From Desulfatitalea tepidiphila (GTDB lineage: Bacteria > Desulfobacterota > Desulfobacteria > Desulfobacterales > Desulfosarcinaceae), in contig NZ_BCAG01000003.1 of assembly GCF_001293685.1 (NCBI RefSeq), positions 930,001-994,000 on the forward strand: 64,000 nt of DNA, in the 5' to 3' direction. Shown here one piece after another: positions 44,689 to 54,014 of this stretch. The notes under the pieces are model-generated. The model did not search any database. It worked only from the letters and a program-made list of their open reading frames with translations, and had not been told where the DNA came from. Each line of letters starts with the position of its first letter. The first letter of the stretch is position 1. The position numbers were made by a program, and so were the translations under genes.

Positions 44689-45597
44689 ATGAACACTTAT
44701 AAAAATTCAATGCACGTGCTTCTGTTTACCTTTTTATACGCCTTGGGGCTTATCCCCCGGAGATGGTCGTCCGCCATTGCCAATGCAATAGGGACTATAT
44801 GGTATGCTGTGGACAAAGGCCATAGAGATATAGCCCATGAAAACATGGCCAGAGTGTACGGTGACAAGAAGAGTCGGGTGGAAATTAGAAGCGCCACACG
44901 CCGTAGTTTTGGCCAGATTGCCCAAATTCCGTTTGAAATGGGGTGGGCCTTGAGAATGAACAGGCAGGATTTCATGCGGCACTGCAAGATCACGGGGCTG
45001 CCGAATTTGCGCCGGGCATTCGCCAAGGGCAAAGGCGTGTTGATCCTTACGCTTCACATCGGCAATTGGGAATTGCTACCTATGGCTTATATCGACAGCG
45101 GTTTGAATGTAAGTATGGTTTATCGGCCCTTGGACTTCAAACCTGCCGACGAGTTCATACTCAATTATCGTTCCAGACATGGGGCTCAGCCGATTCCTAA
45201 AAAGAAGTCCATGCGCCGGATATTAAAAGCTTTAGCACAGAGAGATTGCGTGGGCATATTGCTAGATCAGACAGCAGGCATGAAGGCTGGAATCTTGCTG
45301 GAGTTTTTTGACCATCCGGCGTGGACCAACAAAGGCCTGGCGCTGTTGGCCTCAAAGACCCAGGCGCCGGTGATCACTTCATTCCTGATACGTAATGGCC
45401 TGAATTATGAAGTCCATATCGGTCCGGAAATCCCACTGGTTCACACCGGCAGAAAAGAAGATGATGTTCGAATCAATACGCAGCGTTATAATCAAGCACT
45501 GGAGGAGATCATCCGCAAATATCCAGAACAATGGCTCTGGATGCACCGGCGATGGAAACAGAGAGGGAAAAAACGCAAAATCAAAAACGTATCATAA
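44689..45597 (+). CDS. Lipid A late acyltransferase (LpxL/HtrB family)
   Basis: Inner-membrane acyltransferase adding a secondary acyl chain to Kdo-lipid A. 302 residues: membrane anchor near residues 8-30, the H-x4-E active site in LTLHIGNWELLP, VYRPLDFKPAD, LLDQTAGMKAGILLEFF and LWMHRRWKQRG near the end, all standard for the family. Chain specificity (LpxL, LpxM or LpxP) cannot be decided. No clear ribosome site before ATG 44689. Its final 6 nt overlap the end of the convergent msbA. Confidence 0.91.
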   Translation: MNTYKNSMHVLLFTFLYALGLIPRRWSSAIANAIGTIWYAVDKGHRDIAHENMARVYGDKKSRVEIRSATRRSFGQIAQIPFEMGWALRMNRQDFMRHCKITGLPNLRRAFAKGKGVLILTLHIGNWELLPMAYIDSGLNVSMVYRPLDFKPADEFILNYRSRHGAQPIPKKKSMRRILKALAQRDCVGILLDQTAGMKAGILLEFFDHPAWTNKGLALLASKTQAPVITSFLIRNGLNYEVHIGPEIPLVHTGRKEDDVRINTQRYNQALEEIIRKYPEQWLWMHRRWKQRGKKRKIKNVS

Positions 45598-47382
45598 AAA
45601 GGGTATGTTTGAGTCCGCGCCATTGACTTGCTTATCCGCGAACTGAATCTCATACAACTTAGCGTACTCCCCACCGCTTTCAAGTAATTCGGTATGGGTG
45701 CCGGTCTCGACGATGCGGCCATCGACCACTACGGCGATGCGGTCCGCTCCTGATATGGTGGAAAGTCGATGGGCGATGACCAGCGTGGTTCGTCCCTTCA
45801 TCAGGTTTTCCAGCGCTTTCTGAACGATACCCTCCGCTTCAGAATCCAACGCAGATGTTGCTTCATCTAAGATGAGTATCGGAGCATCCTTGATAAGCGC
45901 CCTGGCGATACAGAGGCGCTGCCTTTCACCACCGGAAAGACGCCCCCCCAATTCTCCGATCATCGTGTCGTAGCCTTTGGGAAAACGCTGGATGAAATCA
46001 TGGGCGTAAGCCGCCCGCGCTGCGGCTTCAACCGCATCGTCCGGGGCCTGTCGATTGCCGTAACGGATGTTGTCCCGCACGGTTTCATTGAATAAAATTG
46101 GTTCTTGTGTAACAATTGCAATTTGTCGGCGCAGGTCGGAGGCCTTGAATTCGCGGATGTCGATGCCGTCCAGGGTGATCGATCCGTCCGTTACGTCAAA
46201 AAACCTGGGAATCAAATTGGCTATGGTACTCTTACCGCCTCCGCTCATGCCCACCAAAGCCAACACCTTGCCTGGATCCATGCTGAGGTCGATGCCTTTG
46301 AGGACTGGTTTATCTTCGTAACTGAACTCGACCTGATTGAAATGGATGCTATGGGTGTCGGTGTCGGGAATGGTCTGCGGAATTACCGGATCGGGAATAT
46401 TGTTCGGTGTTTCGATGACATCGTAGATTCGATCGGTTGCGGCCAATCCGCTCTGAACTTTAGTGTTGAGCTTGCTGAGTTTTTTGATCGGTTCGTAAAG
46501 CAAGATGACGCAGGTCAGAAAGCTGATGAATGCACCTGGGGTGGTTTTATCCTTGATTACCTCCCACCCGCCGTACCAGATCACCAAAGCGATGCCGATG
46601 CCGGCGATAATTTCCATCAGTGGAGAGGCGATGGCGCGAACCTTAACGCCTTTGATTTCCAATCTGAAAAGATCGGCGGTCTTGCCGAAGAACCGCTGCT
46701 TTTCGTGCGTTTCCATGCCGAACGCTTTGACGATCTTCGTTCCGGCGAGGGTTTCATGCAAAAAGGCGGTCAGTTCGGCCATCGCCACTTGGCAACCCGT
46801 GCTGATTTTTCTGACCCGACGGCCCAACAGAAAGACAGGGTAGAAGGCGATGGGCAGCACGACAAAAGCCAGAAGCGCCATTCGCCAGTTCAGATATAGG
46901 ATCACCCCCATAAGGCCGAGAACCGATGTCGTATCGCGCAGAACTCCGGCCACTGCGGTGGATACCATATTTTTAAGCTGGTTCACGTCGTTCGTGATCC
47001 TGGACATCAGGACACCGGTGCGCTCTTTTTGAAAATAGGAGAGCGGCAGGTCCTGAATCTTGTCATAAAGTTCATCACGCAGACGACGGATGACGTTCTC
47101 GCCGACATAATTCATGAAATATTCGTAACCATATTCTCCAAAGCCTCTGAATAGAAAGACCACGAGTATAGCCAACGGCAGTAAAAAAAGTCCGGCGGCA
47201 TTCTTGTTCATGAAAATGTCGTCGATCACCGGTTTGGTCAGATAGCCCATGGCGCTGGTGGTGGCCGATATGACCACACTACACAGCCCTGCCATTATCA
47301 AACGTCCCGCGTTCTGTTTGATCAATGCCAGCAATTTTTTGTGGCGCGGTTGGAATTCGAATTTAAATGGAAATTTCAACAA
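45592..47382 (-). CDS. msbA: Lipid A export permease/ATP-binding protein MsbA
   Basis: Homodimeric ABC exporter that flips core-lipid A to the periplasmic leaflet. 596 residues: six-helix ABC transmembrane domain (about 25-330) with FQKERTGVLMSRITNDVNQL, then the nucleotide-binding domain with Walker A VGMSGGGKSTIANL, signature LSGGERQRLCIARAL, Walker B PILILDEATSALDSE and H-loop VIAHRLSTI. MsbA is favoured over a generic exporter by location beside lpxL, heptose and lptFG genes. Divergent from the gene at 47680. Confidence 0.93.
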   Translation of the reverse strand: MLKFPFKFEFQPRHKKLLALIKQNAGRLIMAGLCSVVISATTSAMGYLTKPVIDDIFMNKNAAGLFLLPLAILVVFLFRGFGEYGYEYFMNYVGENVIRRLRDELYDKIQDLPLSYFQKERTGVLMSRITNDVNQLKNMVSTAVAGVLRDTTSVLGLMGVILYLNWRMALLAFVVLPIAFYPVFLLGRRVRKISTGCQVAMAELTAFLHETLAGTKIVKAFGMETHEKQRFFGKTADLFRLEIKGVKVRAIASPLMEIIAGIGIALVIWYGGWEVIKDKTTPGAFISFLTCVILLYEPIKKLSKLNTKVQSGLAATDRIYDVIETPNNIPDPVIPQTIPDTDTHSIHFNQVEFSYEDKPVLKGIDLSMDPGKVLALVGMSGGGKSTIANLIPRFFDVTDGSITLDGIDIREFKASDLRRQIAIVTQEPILFNETVRDNIRYGNRQAPDDAVEAAARAAYAHDFIQRFPKGYDTMIGELGGRLSGGERQRLCIARALIKDAPILILDEATSALDSEAEGIVQKALENLMKGRTTLVIAHRLSTISGADRIAVVVDGRIVETGTHTELLESGGEYAKLYEIQFADKQVNGADSNIPFL

Positions 47383-47679
47383 AATATCCTTTGGGTATGT
47401 TTTCTTGAGTGATCCGGACGGTCAAACCGCCCCGTTTTTAACCCATACCATCTCGTTTGTAAATGGTGCGGGTTTGGCCAATAGGGCAGAAGTGCAGGAA
47501 CAAATGCGGGAAAACCATTGCAGACCCTAAAACAACATGGGTTGGGATATTCGTTGCCAACCTATCTGCAGCGTTATATAAGAACCCAAAAAATGAAGGC
47601 CAAAATGGCGTCTTACCGCTTAGTTTCTGTAATGACTTTGGTGGTGCCCGGCAGCCGAAATATAATCATAAACGAGCCT
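47383..47679. other. Intergenic region between msbA and the heptose operon
   Basis: About 300 nt. It contains one good sigma-70-like promoter for the plus-strand genes (47554-47582). An in-frame upstream extension of the next gene exists here (ATG 47518) but lies across the promoter and has no family support. Nothing else recognised. Confidence 0.55.
47554..47582 (+). promoter_or_regulatory. Candidate sigma-70 promoter for the 47680-gmhA-hldE operon
   Basis: TTGCCA (47554-47559; 5 of 6), 17-nt spacer, TATAAG (47577-47582; 5 of 6). Transcription would begin near 47589, about 90 nt before the ATG at 47680. Confidence 0.62.
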
Positions 47680-48621
47680 ATGCCTCATAAAGAGATCGAC
47701 CTGAATCATCTAAAAACCTATGTCGCCGCTGATCGGCCGTCCAGCGTGACGACCGCCTTGGAAGGCGTGCCGCCGCGGGCAGGTATGACAATCAGGCAGT
47801 TTCTCGACGAATTGCCTGGGCTGCTGAAGGCCGAGGATTTAAAATCAGTGGCCCGGGCCGTCGTTGCGGCAAGGGACACAAGAAAACCGGTCATCGCCAT
47901 GCTGGGTGGCCATGTGATCAAGACCGGCTGCAGTCCGATCCTGGCCGATTTGGCCGTCCATGGTTTCATTACCCACTTTGCGTCCAACGGCAGTGCAGCG
48001 GTTCACGATACTGAGCTGGCCACTTGCGGGCATACCTCCGAGGATGTTGCAGTTCAGCTGGCAGATGGCTCTTTTGGCATGGCATCGGATACGGCTGAAT
48101 TGATCAATCAGGCGGCAATTCGCGCCGTGCGAACCGGCGAGGGGTTCGGCGAAGCGATGGGGGCCATGCTGGTGGAACAAAATGCGCCCTATTTGGAGCG
48201 GGCATTGCTCGCCCACTGCCGGCGGATCGGAATTGCCTATACCCTTCATGTAGCGATCGGCACGGATATCGTCCATCAGCACCCGTCGGCCGACGGTGCG
48301 GCCATCGGAGCGGCCTCCCTGCGCGATTTCAGAATCTTCGCGGCTGCGGTGGCGGATTTGGATGGCGGGGGGGTGGCGTTGAATCTGGGCAGTGCCGTCA
48401 TCATGCCCGAGGTGTTTTTAAAGGCCCTGGCCATTGCGCGCAATCTGACCGGTGGGCCCAGGGATTTTACGACCGCCAATTTCGATATGATCCAGCACTA
48501 CCGACCATCGGTCAATGTGGTTCAACGGCCGATTCTATGCGGAGGACACGGATATGCGATCACCGGCCATCATGAAATCATGATTCCCCTGCTGGCGGCG
48601 GCCATACACGCATATGCCTGA
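47680..48621 (+). CDS. Conserved protein of unknown function, deoxyhypusine-synthase-like, in the heptose operon
   Basis: About 313 residues. I do not recognise a characterised function. Conserved-looking blocks are IAMLGGHVIKTGCSPILADL, THFASNGSAAVHDTELATCG, SEDVAVQLADGSFGMASDTA, HVAIGTDIVHQHPSADGAAI and VALNLGSAVIMPEVFLKALA, with a His-rich C-terminus (GYAITGHHEIMIPLL). The pattern recalls the NAD-binding fold of deoxyhypusine synthase, from memory and unconfirmed; no deoxyhypusine role is expected in such a bacterium. It is followed by gmhA after 38 nt and then hldE, so a link to heptose or LPS synthesis is inferred. ATG 47680 is chosen over 47518 because the promoter lies between them. 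Confidence 0.85.
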   Translation: MPHKEIDLNHLKTYVAADRPSSVTTALEGVPPRAGMTIRQFLDELPGLLKAEDLKSVARAVVAARDTRKPVIAMLGGHVIKTGCSPILADLAVHGFITHFASNGSAAVHDTELATCGHTSEDVAVQLADGSFGMASDTAELINQAAIRAVRTGEGFGEAMGAMLVEQNAPYLERALLAHCRRIGIAYTLHVAIGTDIVHQHPSADGAAIGAASLRDFRIFAAAVADLDGGGVALNLGSAVIMPEVFLKALAIARNLTGGPRDFTTANFDMIQHYRPSVNVVQRPILCGGHGYAITGHHEIMIPLLAAAIHAYA

Positions 48622-48659
48622 ACCGGAATCCGGAAGCTGTGGTAGGGTGAGGAGTGGTG

Positions 48660-49229
48660 ATGTTTGCGGAAATCTTGGAACGCCATCTGGCGTGCTTTAA
48701 GCAACTGCCGGACCTGGAGCGAGAGGTCGACGATATCGCCAAACGCCTGAGCGGCGTGATCGCCGGCGGTCATAAGGTTCTCATCTGCGGAAACGGTGGA
48801 TCGGCCGCCGACGCCCAGCATTTCGCCGCCGAGCTGATCGGTCGTTTCGAAAATGAGCGGGCGGCCTGGCCGGCGGTGGCCCTGACCACCGATACCTCGA
48901 TTCTGACGGCCGTTGGCAACGATTACGGTTTTGACCAGGTATTTGCCCGTCAAGTGCAAGGGTTGGGGCGGTCCGGCGACGCGCTTATCGGCATTTCCAC
49001 ATCGGGGAATTCCGGCAACGTGATTCAGGCCGTTCAGGAAGCCAGAAAACTGGGAATGTATACCGTGGGGTTGCTGGGCAAGTGCGGCGGCGCCATTAAG
49101 CCGCTGGTGGATTCGGCCATCGTCATCGACGATCCCGCCACTGCGCGCATCCAGGAGGCCCATAGTTTTATTCTCCACTACTGGGCCCTGGTGATCGAAA
49201 ACCGCATCTGCGCCGCACGGTCAGAGTAA
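48660..49229 (+). CDS. gmhA: Sedoheptulose 7-phosphate isomerase
   Basis: SIS-domain isomerase converting sedoheptulose 7-phosphate to D-glycero-D-manno-heptose 7-phosphate, first step to ADP-heptose. 189 residues with the signature LICGNGGSAADAQHFAAELI, DYGFDQVFARQVQGLGR, LIGISTSGNSGNVIQAVQEA and the C-terminal EAHSFILHYWALVIE. ATG 48660 follows GAGGAG at 5 nt; GTG codons at 48654 and 48657 are inside that site and unlikely. hldE follows 45 nt downstream. Confidence 0.96.
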   Translation: MFAEILERHLACFKQLPDLEREVDDIAKRLSGVIAGGHKVLICGNGGSAADAQHFAAELIGRFENERAAWPAVALTTDTSILTAVGNDYGFDQVFARQVQGLGRSGDALIGISTSGNSGNVIQAVQEARKLGMYTVGLLGKCGGAIKPLVDSAIVIDDPATARIQEAHSFILHYWALVIENRICAARSE

Positions 49230-49274
49230 AAACCACGCTCAGGCGCAACCGGCATAACCGACTCAGGTACCCTC

Positions 49275-50771
49275 ATGCAGAAAATGCCAATCTTATTTGA
49301 AGAAGCGGATATTCTCGTGGTCGGCGACGTGATGCTGGACCGCTATGTCTGGGGCCAGGTCAAACGCATATCACCCGAAGCGCCGGTACCTGTGGTACAG
49401 GCCCAGCGCACCACGGAAACCTTGGGCGGCGCGGGCAATGTGGCATATAATCTGGCCGCTTTGAATTGCCGGGTGAGCCTCATCGGTGTGTGTGGCGCGG
49501 ACCCGACCGCTCGATCGCTGCGCGATCTGCTCACCGCCAAGAAGATAGACGATCTTCTGCTCGCGGATCCGGCGCGGCCGACGACCACCAAGACCCGCAT
49601 CATGGCCCATAAGCAACAGATACTCCGCCTGGACGACGAGCAGGTCCGTCCCATGGATGCGGAGATCATCGCCGGGATTCGAAATGCCTTTTCAACCGGA
49701 TTGGAGCGCTGCAAGGCGGTGGTCCTTTCGGACTACGGCAAAGGCGTATTAGCGGAGACTTCTTTTGTCCAGGAGATGATTCAGGCCTGCCGCAGCCGTT
49801 CGATTCCCGTACTGGTGGATCCCAAGGGCATGGATTGGCAGCGCTACCGCGGGGCCTCGGGCGTTACCCCCAATACGGCCGAGTTGGAGATGGTGGCCGG
49901 TTCTGCCCTGGAGACCGATGAAGCCGGATTGATCGCTGCGGCCGAGCAGACCCGAGAACGTTACGGCCTGGAATGGTTGCTGGTTACCCGCGGGGCAAAA
50001 GGCATGTGCCTCGTCCGGTCCGATACGACACCGCTTCTCATTCCAGCTCAGGCACGGGAAGTTTTTGACGTGTCGGGTGCCGGCGATACGGTCATCGCCA
50101 CCCTGGCCGCGGCGCTGAGTGTCGGCACGCCGCTGGCCGATGCCGCCCGGATCGCCAATCAAGCAGCCGGGATCGTTGTCGGCAAGCTGGGCACCCAGCC
50201 CATCCTGGCGTCTGAGCTGGCTACGGCCCTGCACTTCAACGACCAGCGTCGCTTTTTTCCCTATTCTGCGGCCAAGTTGTCCGATGTGCCGGCTGCCACG
50301 GAAAAGATCGGCCAGTGGCGTGCCGCTGGAGAACGCGTGGTTTTTACCAACGGCTGTTTCGATCTGCTGCATCCCGGCCATATCAGCCTGCTCTACAAAG
50401 CCCGCTCACTGGGCGATCGCCTGGTGGTGGGGCTCAATACCGATGCCTCGATCAAACGGTTGAAGGGCAGCGGCCGTCCGATATTATCGGAACACGATCG
50501 TGCGGCCATGTTGGGCGCCCTGGCATGTGTGGATTTGGTGGTGGCCTTTGACGAAGATACGCCCATCGAACTCATCAAAGCCTTGCAGCCGGATATTTTG
50601 GTCAAAGGATCGGATTACAAGCCCGACCAGGTGGTGGGTAAAGAGGTGGTCGAGTCGTATGGCGGATCGGTCCAACTGGTGGATCTCGTGGAGGGCTACA
50701 GCACCACCCGCTTGACCGAGAAGGTGATCTTGGAATATCAGCGGCGGAGCACCCGAATTGACGCCAAGTAG
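49275..50771 (+). CDS. hldE: Bifunctional heptose 7-phosphate kinase / heptose 1-phosphate adenylyltransferase
   Basis: Makes ADP-D-glycero-D-manno-heptose. Residues about 1-330 are a PfkB/ribokinase-like kinase (ADILVVGDVMLDRYVWGQVK, ETLGGAGNVAYNLAAL, VFDVSGAGDTVIATLAAALS with the catalytic Asp). Residues about 355-498 are a nucleotidyltransferase (VVFTNGCFDLLHPGHISLLY, VVGLNTDASIKRLKG, ILVKGSDYK). 498 residues; full fusion. GmhB phosphatase and the HldD epimerase of the pathway are not in the window. Confidence 0.97.
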   Translation: MQKMPILFEEADILVVGDVMLDRYVWGQVKRISPEAPVPVVQAQRTTETLGGAGNVAYNLAALNCRVSLIGVCGADPTARSLRDLLTAKKIDDLLLADPARPTTTKTRIMAHKQQILRLDDEQVRPMDAEIIAGIRNAFSTGLERCKAVVLSDYGKGVLAETSFVQEMIQACRSRSIPVLVDPKGMDWQRYRGASGVTPNTAELEMVAGSALETDEAGLIAAAEQTRERYGLEWLLVTRGAKGMCLVRSDTTPLLIPAQAREVFDVSGAGDTVIATLAAALSVGTPLADAARIANQAAGIVVGKLGTQPILASELATALHFNDQRRFFPYSAAKLSDVPAATEKIGQWRAAGERVVFTNGCFDLLHPGHISLLYKARSLGDRLVVGLNTDASIKRLKGSGRPILSEHDRAAMLGALACVDLVVAFDEDTPIELIKALQPDILVKGSDYKPDQVVGKEVVESYGGSVQLVDLVEGYSTTRLTEKVILEYQRRSTRIDAK

Positions 50772-50802
50772 CAAGTTGACCAGACCAATCCACCTGCAAG
50801 GG

Positions 50803-51759
50803 CTACCGGTTCTCCTCTTCGAGCAGCCGTTCAAAGTAGGCAATGGTTTTTTTCAGCCCCTCATCCAGGCCGACCACCGGTTGCCATTGAAGCTCCTTGC
50901 GAGCCAGCGCGATGTCGGGTTTGCGTTGGCGTGGATCGTCCTGTGGTAAGGGTTTGTAAATCACCTCGGAAGCGCTGCCCGTTAACTCGATCACCTTACG
51001 GGCCAGTTCCATGATGGTGAACTCGGCCGGGTTGCCCAGGTTGACCGGTCCGATCATCTCATCGGAAGAATTCATCAACCCGATCAATCCCTCGATCAAG
51101 TCGTCGACATAACAGAATGAGCGGGTCTGTTGCCCCTGACCGAAAACGGTGATCGGCTCGTTTTTAAGGGCCTGCACGATGAAGTTGGAAACCACCCGGC
51201 CGTCGTTGGGGTGCATGCGGGGACCATAGGTGTTGAAGATGCGTGCCACTTTGATTTTCAAGCGATGCTGCCGGTAATAGTCGAAGAAAAGAGTCTCGGC
51301 GCAGCGTTTGCCCTCATCGTAGCATGAACGGATGCCAATGGGATTGACCCGGCCCCAATAGGATTCCGGCTGGGGATGTACCTCCGGATCCCCGTAGACC
51401 TCGCTGGTGGAGGCCTGGAGAATCCTGGCCCTCACCCGCTTGGCCAAGCCGAGCATGTTGATGGCGCCGTGGACACTCGTTTTGGTCGTCTGCACCGGGT
51501 CGAACTGGTAGTGGATGGGTGAGGCCGGGCAGGCCATGTTGTATATTTCGTCCACTTCGAGGTAGAGTGGAAAAGTCACATCATGCCGGATGAATTCGAA
51601 ATCGGGATGATTCAGCAAATGGCGGATGTTGCGTTTGGTGCCCGTGAAGCAGTTGTCCACACACAATACATCATGGCCCTGTTCAAGCAGCCGTTCGCAC
51701 AGGTGGGACCCGAGAAATCCACAACCCCCGGTGACCATGATCCGTTTGGACAGATGCAT
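50803..51759 (-). CDS. NAD-dependent epimerase/dehydratase, UDP-glucuronate decarboxylase (UXS)-like
   Basis: Extended SDR enzyme. Rossmann [20 protein letters not shown], then the UXS-type [49 protein letters not shown], catalytic ASTSEVYGD and [11 protein letters not shown] (YxxxK), and [20 protein letters not shown]. These match bacterial UDP-xylose synthases, so it probably makes UDP-xylose from UDP-glucuronate for a surface glycan. ATG 51759 has AAGGGGAAG at 3-5 nt; the frame extends to 51789 without support. Convergent with hldE. Confidence 0.92.
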   Translation of the reverse strand: MHLSKRIMVTGGCGFLGSHLCERLLEQGHDVLCVDNCFTGTKRNIRHLLNHPDFEFIRHDVTFPLYLEVDEIYNMACPASPIHYQFDPVQTTKTSVHGAINMLGLAKRVRARILQASTSEVYGDPEVHPQPESYWGRVNPIGIRSCYDEGKRCAETLFFDYYRQHRLKIKVARIFNTYGPRMHPNDGRVVSNFIVQALKNEPITVFGQGQQTRSFCYVDDLIEGLIGLMNSSDEMIGPVNLGNPAEFTIMELARKVIELTGSASEVIYKPLPQDDPRQRKPDIALARKELQWQPVVGLDEGLKKTIAYFERLLEEENR

Positions 51760-51971
51760 CTGCTTCCCCTTTTCTGCTTGAGGTATCATTATTTCGGTCC
51801 GATTGCCTTGTAACCGATTTTCACCCTGAAGTCCATGTCCCCCGGCGGTGTTTGGTGCTTGTGTATATTTTAGAATAAAATGCAGAATACTTGGATGTAT
51901 CGCTTGGTGGTTGCACTTTTGATAGAAGTATGGAAAATAACGCTTCCATCAACCCACGAGAAGGAGGGACC

Positions 51972-52154
51972 ATGGCCATCGATCAACATTTACTGGAACT
52001 CCTGGTTTGCCCGCAGTGCAAGGGGGATATCCGTTTGAATGCCAAAGGGGACGGACTGATTTGCGATGCATGCAAGTTGGTTTACGAAATCAGGGATGAT
52101 ATTCCGATCATGCTTATCGAAGAAGCCAAACCATTGTCCGAAACCGCTTCATGA
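51972..52154 (+). CDS. Trm112/YcaR family zinc-ribbon-like protein
   Basis: Sixty residues, MAIDQHLLELLVCPQCKGDI followed by LICDACKLVYEIRDDIPIML: two CxxC pairs of a zinc ribbon and the family's IRDDIP ending. Bacterial members are small proteins often near lipid A or cell-envelope genes; eukaryotic Trm112 activates methyltransferases. The bacterial role is unknown. ATG 51972 has an excellent AAGGAGGG ribosome site. The upstream 51760-51971 stretch separates it from the divergent epimerase; no clear promoter was picked there. Confidence 0.93.
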   Translation: MAIDQHLLELLVCPQCKGDIRLNAKGDGLICDACKLVYEIRDDIPIMLIEEAKPLSETAS

Positions 52155-52235
52155 CATGCATTGCCTGATGGGTCTCTCTGGCCCCGACCGCTTGTTGTAC
52201 TTTAAAAGCCTTTTTCAGCGGGAGGCAATGTTGCC

Positions 52236-52787
52236 ATGAGTCTGCCGCAGCCGCCTCAACCGGCCAAACTGATCGTCGGCCTGCTTTTGAAAGAGCAGTC
52301 CCTGGTGCCGGAGCTGGCCGAGGCACTAGAGACTGAATTTGGCGCCATAGACATGGTGAGTCCTTGGTTTACTTTCGATTATACCAAATATTATGCATCG
52401 GAGATGGGGCAACCCTTGCACCGCCGCATGCTCGTCTTCGAGGAATTGATGCAACAGCATGCGTTGGCCCAAATCAAGCTGACGACCAACCGCATAGAAA
52501 ACCAGTACGCGCGTGACGGTAAACGACAGGTCAATCTCGATCCCGGGTATCTGCTGTATGAGCGATTCGTCCTGGCTACCGGTAAAAACTACACGCATCG
52601 CATATATATAGGTGAAAATATTTATGCCGATCTGACCCTGATCTATCAACAGGGCCAATACCGTGCGTTGTCCTGGACCTATCCGGATTATGCGGATGAC
52701 CAGATGCGCCGGTTTCTTCTGAAGGTCCGTCAAAAATACGGAGCCGATTTGAACCGCAACGGGGCGGGATTGCAGCTCGGATCATAA
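52236..52787 (+). CDS. DUF4416 family protein
   Basis: A 183-residue protein matching, from memory, the DUF4416 family of deltaproteobacteria and relatives: PAKLIVGLLLKEQSLVPELA, MVSPWFTFDYTKYYASEMG, FEELMQQHALAQIKLTTNRI, the NLDPGYLLYERFVLATGKNY core and LSWTYPDYAD near the end. No catalytic motif is known. It sits in a common conserved order before yicC, remA and gmk. Function unknown; single-copy housekeeping role inferred only from conservation. Confidence 0.9.
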   Translation: MSLPQPPQPAKLIVGLLLKEQSLVPELAEALETEFGAIDMVSPWFTFDYTKYYASEMGQPLHRRMLVFEELMQQHALAQIKLTTNRIENQYARDGKRQVNLDPGYLLYERFVLATGKNYTHRIYIGENIYADLTLIYQQGQYRALSWTYPDYADDQMRRFLLKVRQKYGADLNRNGAGLQLGS

Positions 52788-52838
52788 AACCCCGACCTGT
52801 CTCGATCCTTAATACTAATCAAACGAGAGCGAGATCCA

Positions 52839-53720
52839 ATGCTCAAAAGCATGACCGCATATGCCGGTGCCGAAAAATCCGAGGGAGAATTGACCGCCAA
52901 TGTCGAAATGCGTTCCTACAACAGCCGCCATCTGGATCTGGCCGTTCGAATGCCGCACGGCTATGCGGCATTAGAAGAAAAGGTCAAGGGCAAGATTGCC
53001 ACCGCGTTGGTTCGCGGCCGCGTCGAAGTGCGCATCTGGGTCAAGGATACCTCCGAGCAGGCGTGTGCATTCGAAGTGGACAGCGCAAAAGCCAGGGCCT
53101 TTCATGCGGCCGTAACACGCCTGAAAACCGAATTGAATCTGGCCGGAGAGTTGTCGCTGGATCGTCTCATCGATGTCAGCGGGATCATCCAACCGGTGGA
53201 AGATTGCACCGCCACCGATGCTGCCTGGCCGCTGATCGAGGCCGCCTTGTCGGAAGCTTTGGCCTCCCTGGATCAGATGCGGCTGCAGGAGGGCAATCAC
53301 ATCGGGGAGGATTTCGCGCAGCGTCTGGAGCTGATTGAAACACACTTGGACGCGATCGAAAAAGAGTCAGCCGGGCTGCCGGCTCTTTATCGTGATAAAT
53401 TGACATCCCGCATCGAATCCCTGACCCAGGGGGTGGTCGAACTGGATCCGGTTCGCATCGTCCAGGAGGTGGCCGTAATGGCGGACCGCAGTGACATCTC
53501 CGAGGAGATCGTCCGGGCGCGCAGTCATATGCTGCAGTTCCGGGCCCTGGTGAAGGGGCCAGAGCCGGCCGGCCGGCAACTCAATTTTCTGTTGCAGGAA
53601 TTCAATCGGGAATTTAATACCATGGGATCCAAAATCGGACAGGCCGACTTGGCCCATTCCATAGTGGCTGTCAAAGCGGAGATCGAAAAACTGCGCGAAC
53701 AGGTGCAAAATATCGAATAA
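52839..53720 (+). CDS. YicC family endoribonuclease-like protein
   Basis: YicC proteins have been reported as ribonucleases acting in RNA turnover. 293 residues: LKSMTAYAGAEKSEGELTAN and MRSYNSRHLDLAVRMPHGYA at the N-terminus, a coiled central part, then RIVQEVAVMADRSDISEEIV and the C-terminal DUF1732 block GRQLNFLLQEFNREFNTMGS and AVKAEIEKLREQVQNIE. Standard length. In the usual yicC-remA-gmk order, with 30 nt to remA. Confidence 0.95.
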   Translation: MLKSMTAYAGAEKSEGELTANVEMRSYNSRHLDLAVRMPHGYAALEEKVKGKIATALVRGRVEVRIWVKDTSEQACAFEVDSAKARAFHAAVTRLKTELNLAGELSLDRLIDVSGIIQPVEDCTATDAAWPLIEAALSEALASLDQMRLQEGNHIGEDFAQRLELIETHLDAIEKESAGLPALYRDKLTSRIESLTQGVVELDPVRIVQEVAVMADRSDISEEIVRARSHMLQFRALVKGPEPAGRQLNFLLQEFNREFNTMGSKIGQADLAHSIVAVKAEIEKLREQVQNIE

Positions 53721-53750
53721 GCCTCGGACGAGAGGGAAAAAGAGGGGCGG

Positions 53751-54008
53751 ATGGAAAAAAACCTGCTCAATATCGGATTCGGCAACACCGTAGTGGCCGA
53801 GAGGGTGGTGGCCATCGTTTCACCCAACTCATCACCCATGAAACGGCTCAAGGACGAGGCCCGGGATGACCATCACTTGATCGATGCCACACATGGCCGG
53901 CGCACCCGTTCGATCATCATCATGGACAGCAACCATATCGTGCTGTCGGCCATCCAGGCCGAGACCATTTCCCAGCGTTATGAAATGCTCAAAGAGGCCG
54001 AAGAGTAA
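53751..54008 (+). CDS. remA: RemA/DUF370 family extracellular matrix regulator-like protein
   Basis: 85 residues: [60 protein letters not shown]. In Bacillus RemA is a DNA-binding activator of biofilm matrix operons that oligomerises; the role in deltaproteobacteria is unknown, and the gene usually sits beside gmk as here. ATG 53751 follows AGAGGGGCGG directly. gmk begins within a few bases of its stop. Confidence 0.93.
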   Translation: MEKNLLNIGFGNTVVAERVVAIVSPNSSPMKRLKDEARDDHHLIDATHGRRTRSIIIMDSNHIVLSAIQAETISQRYEMLKEAEE

Positions 54009-54014
54009 GTGACC

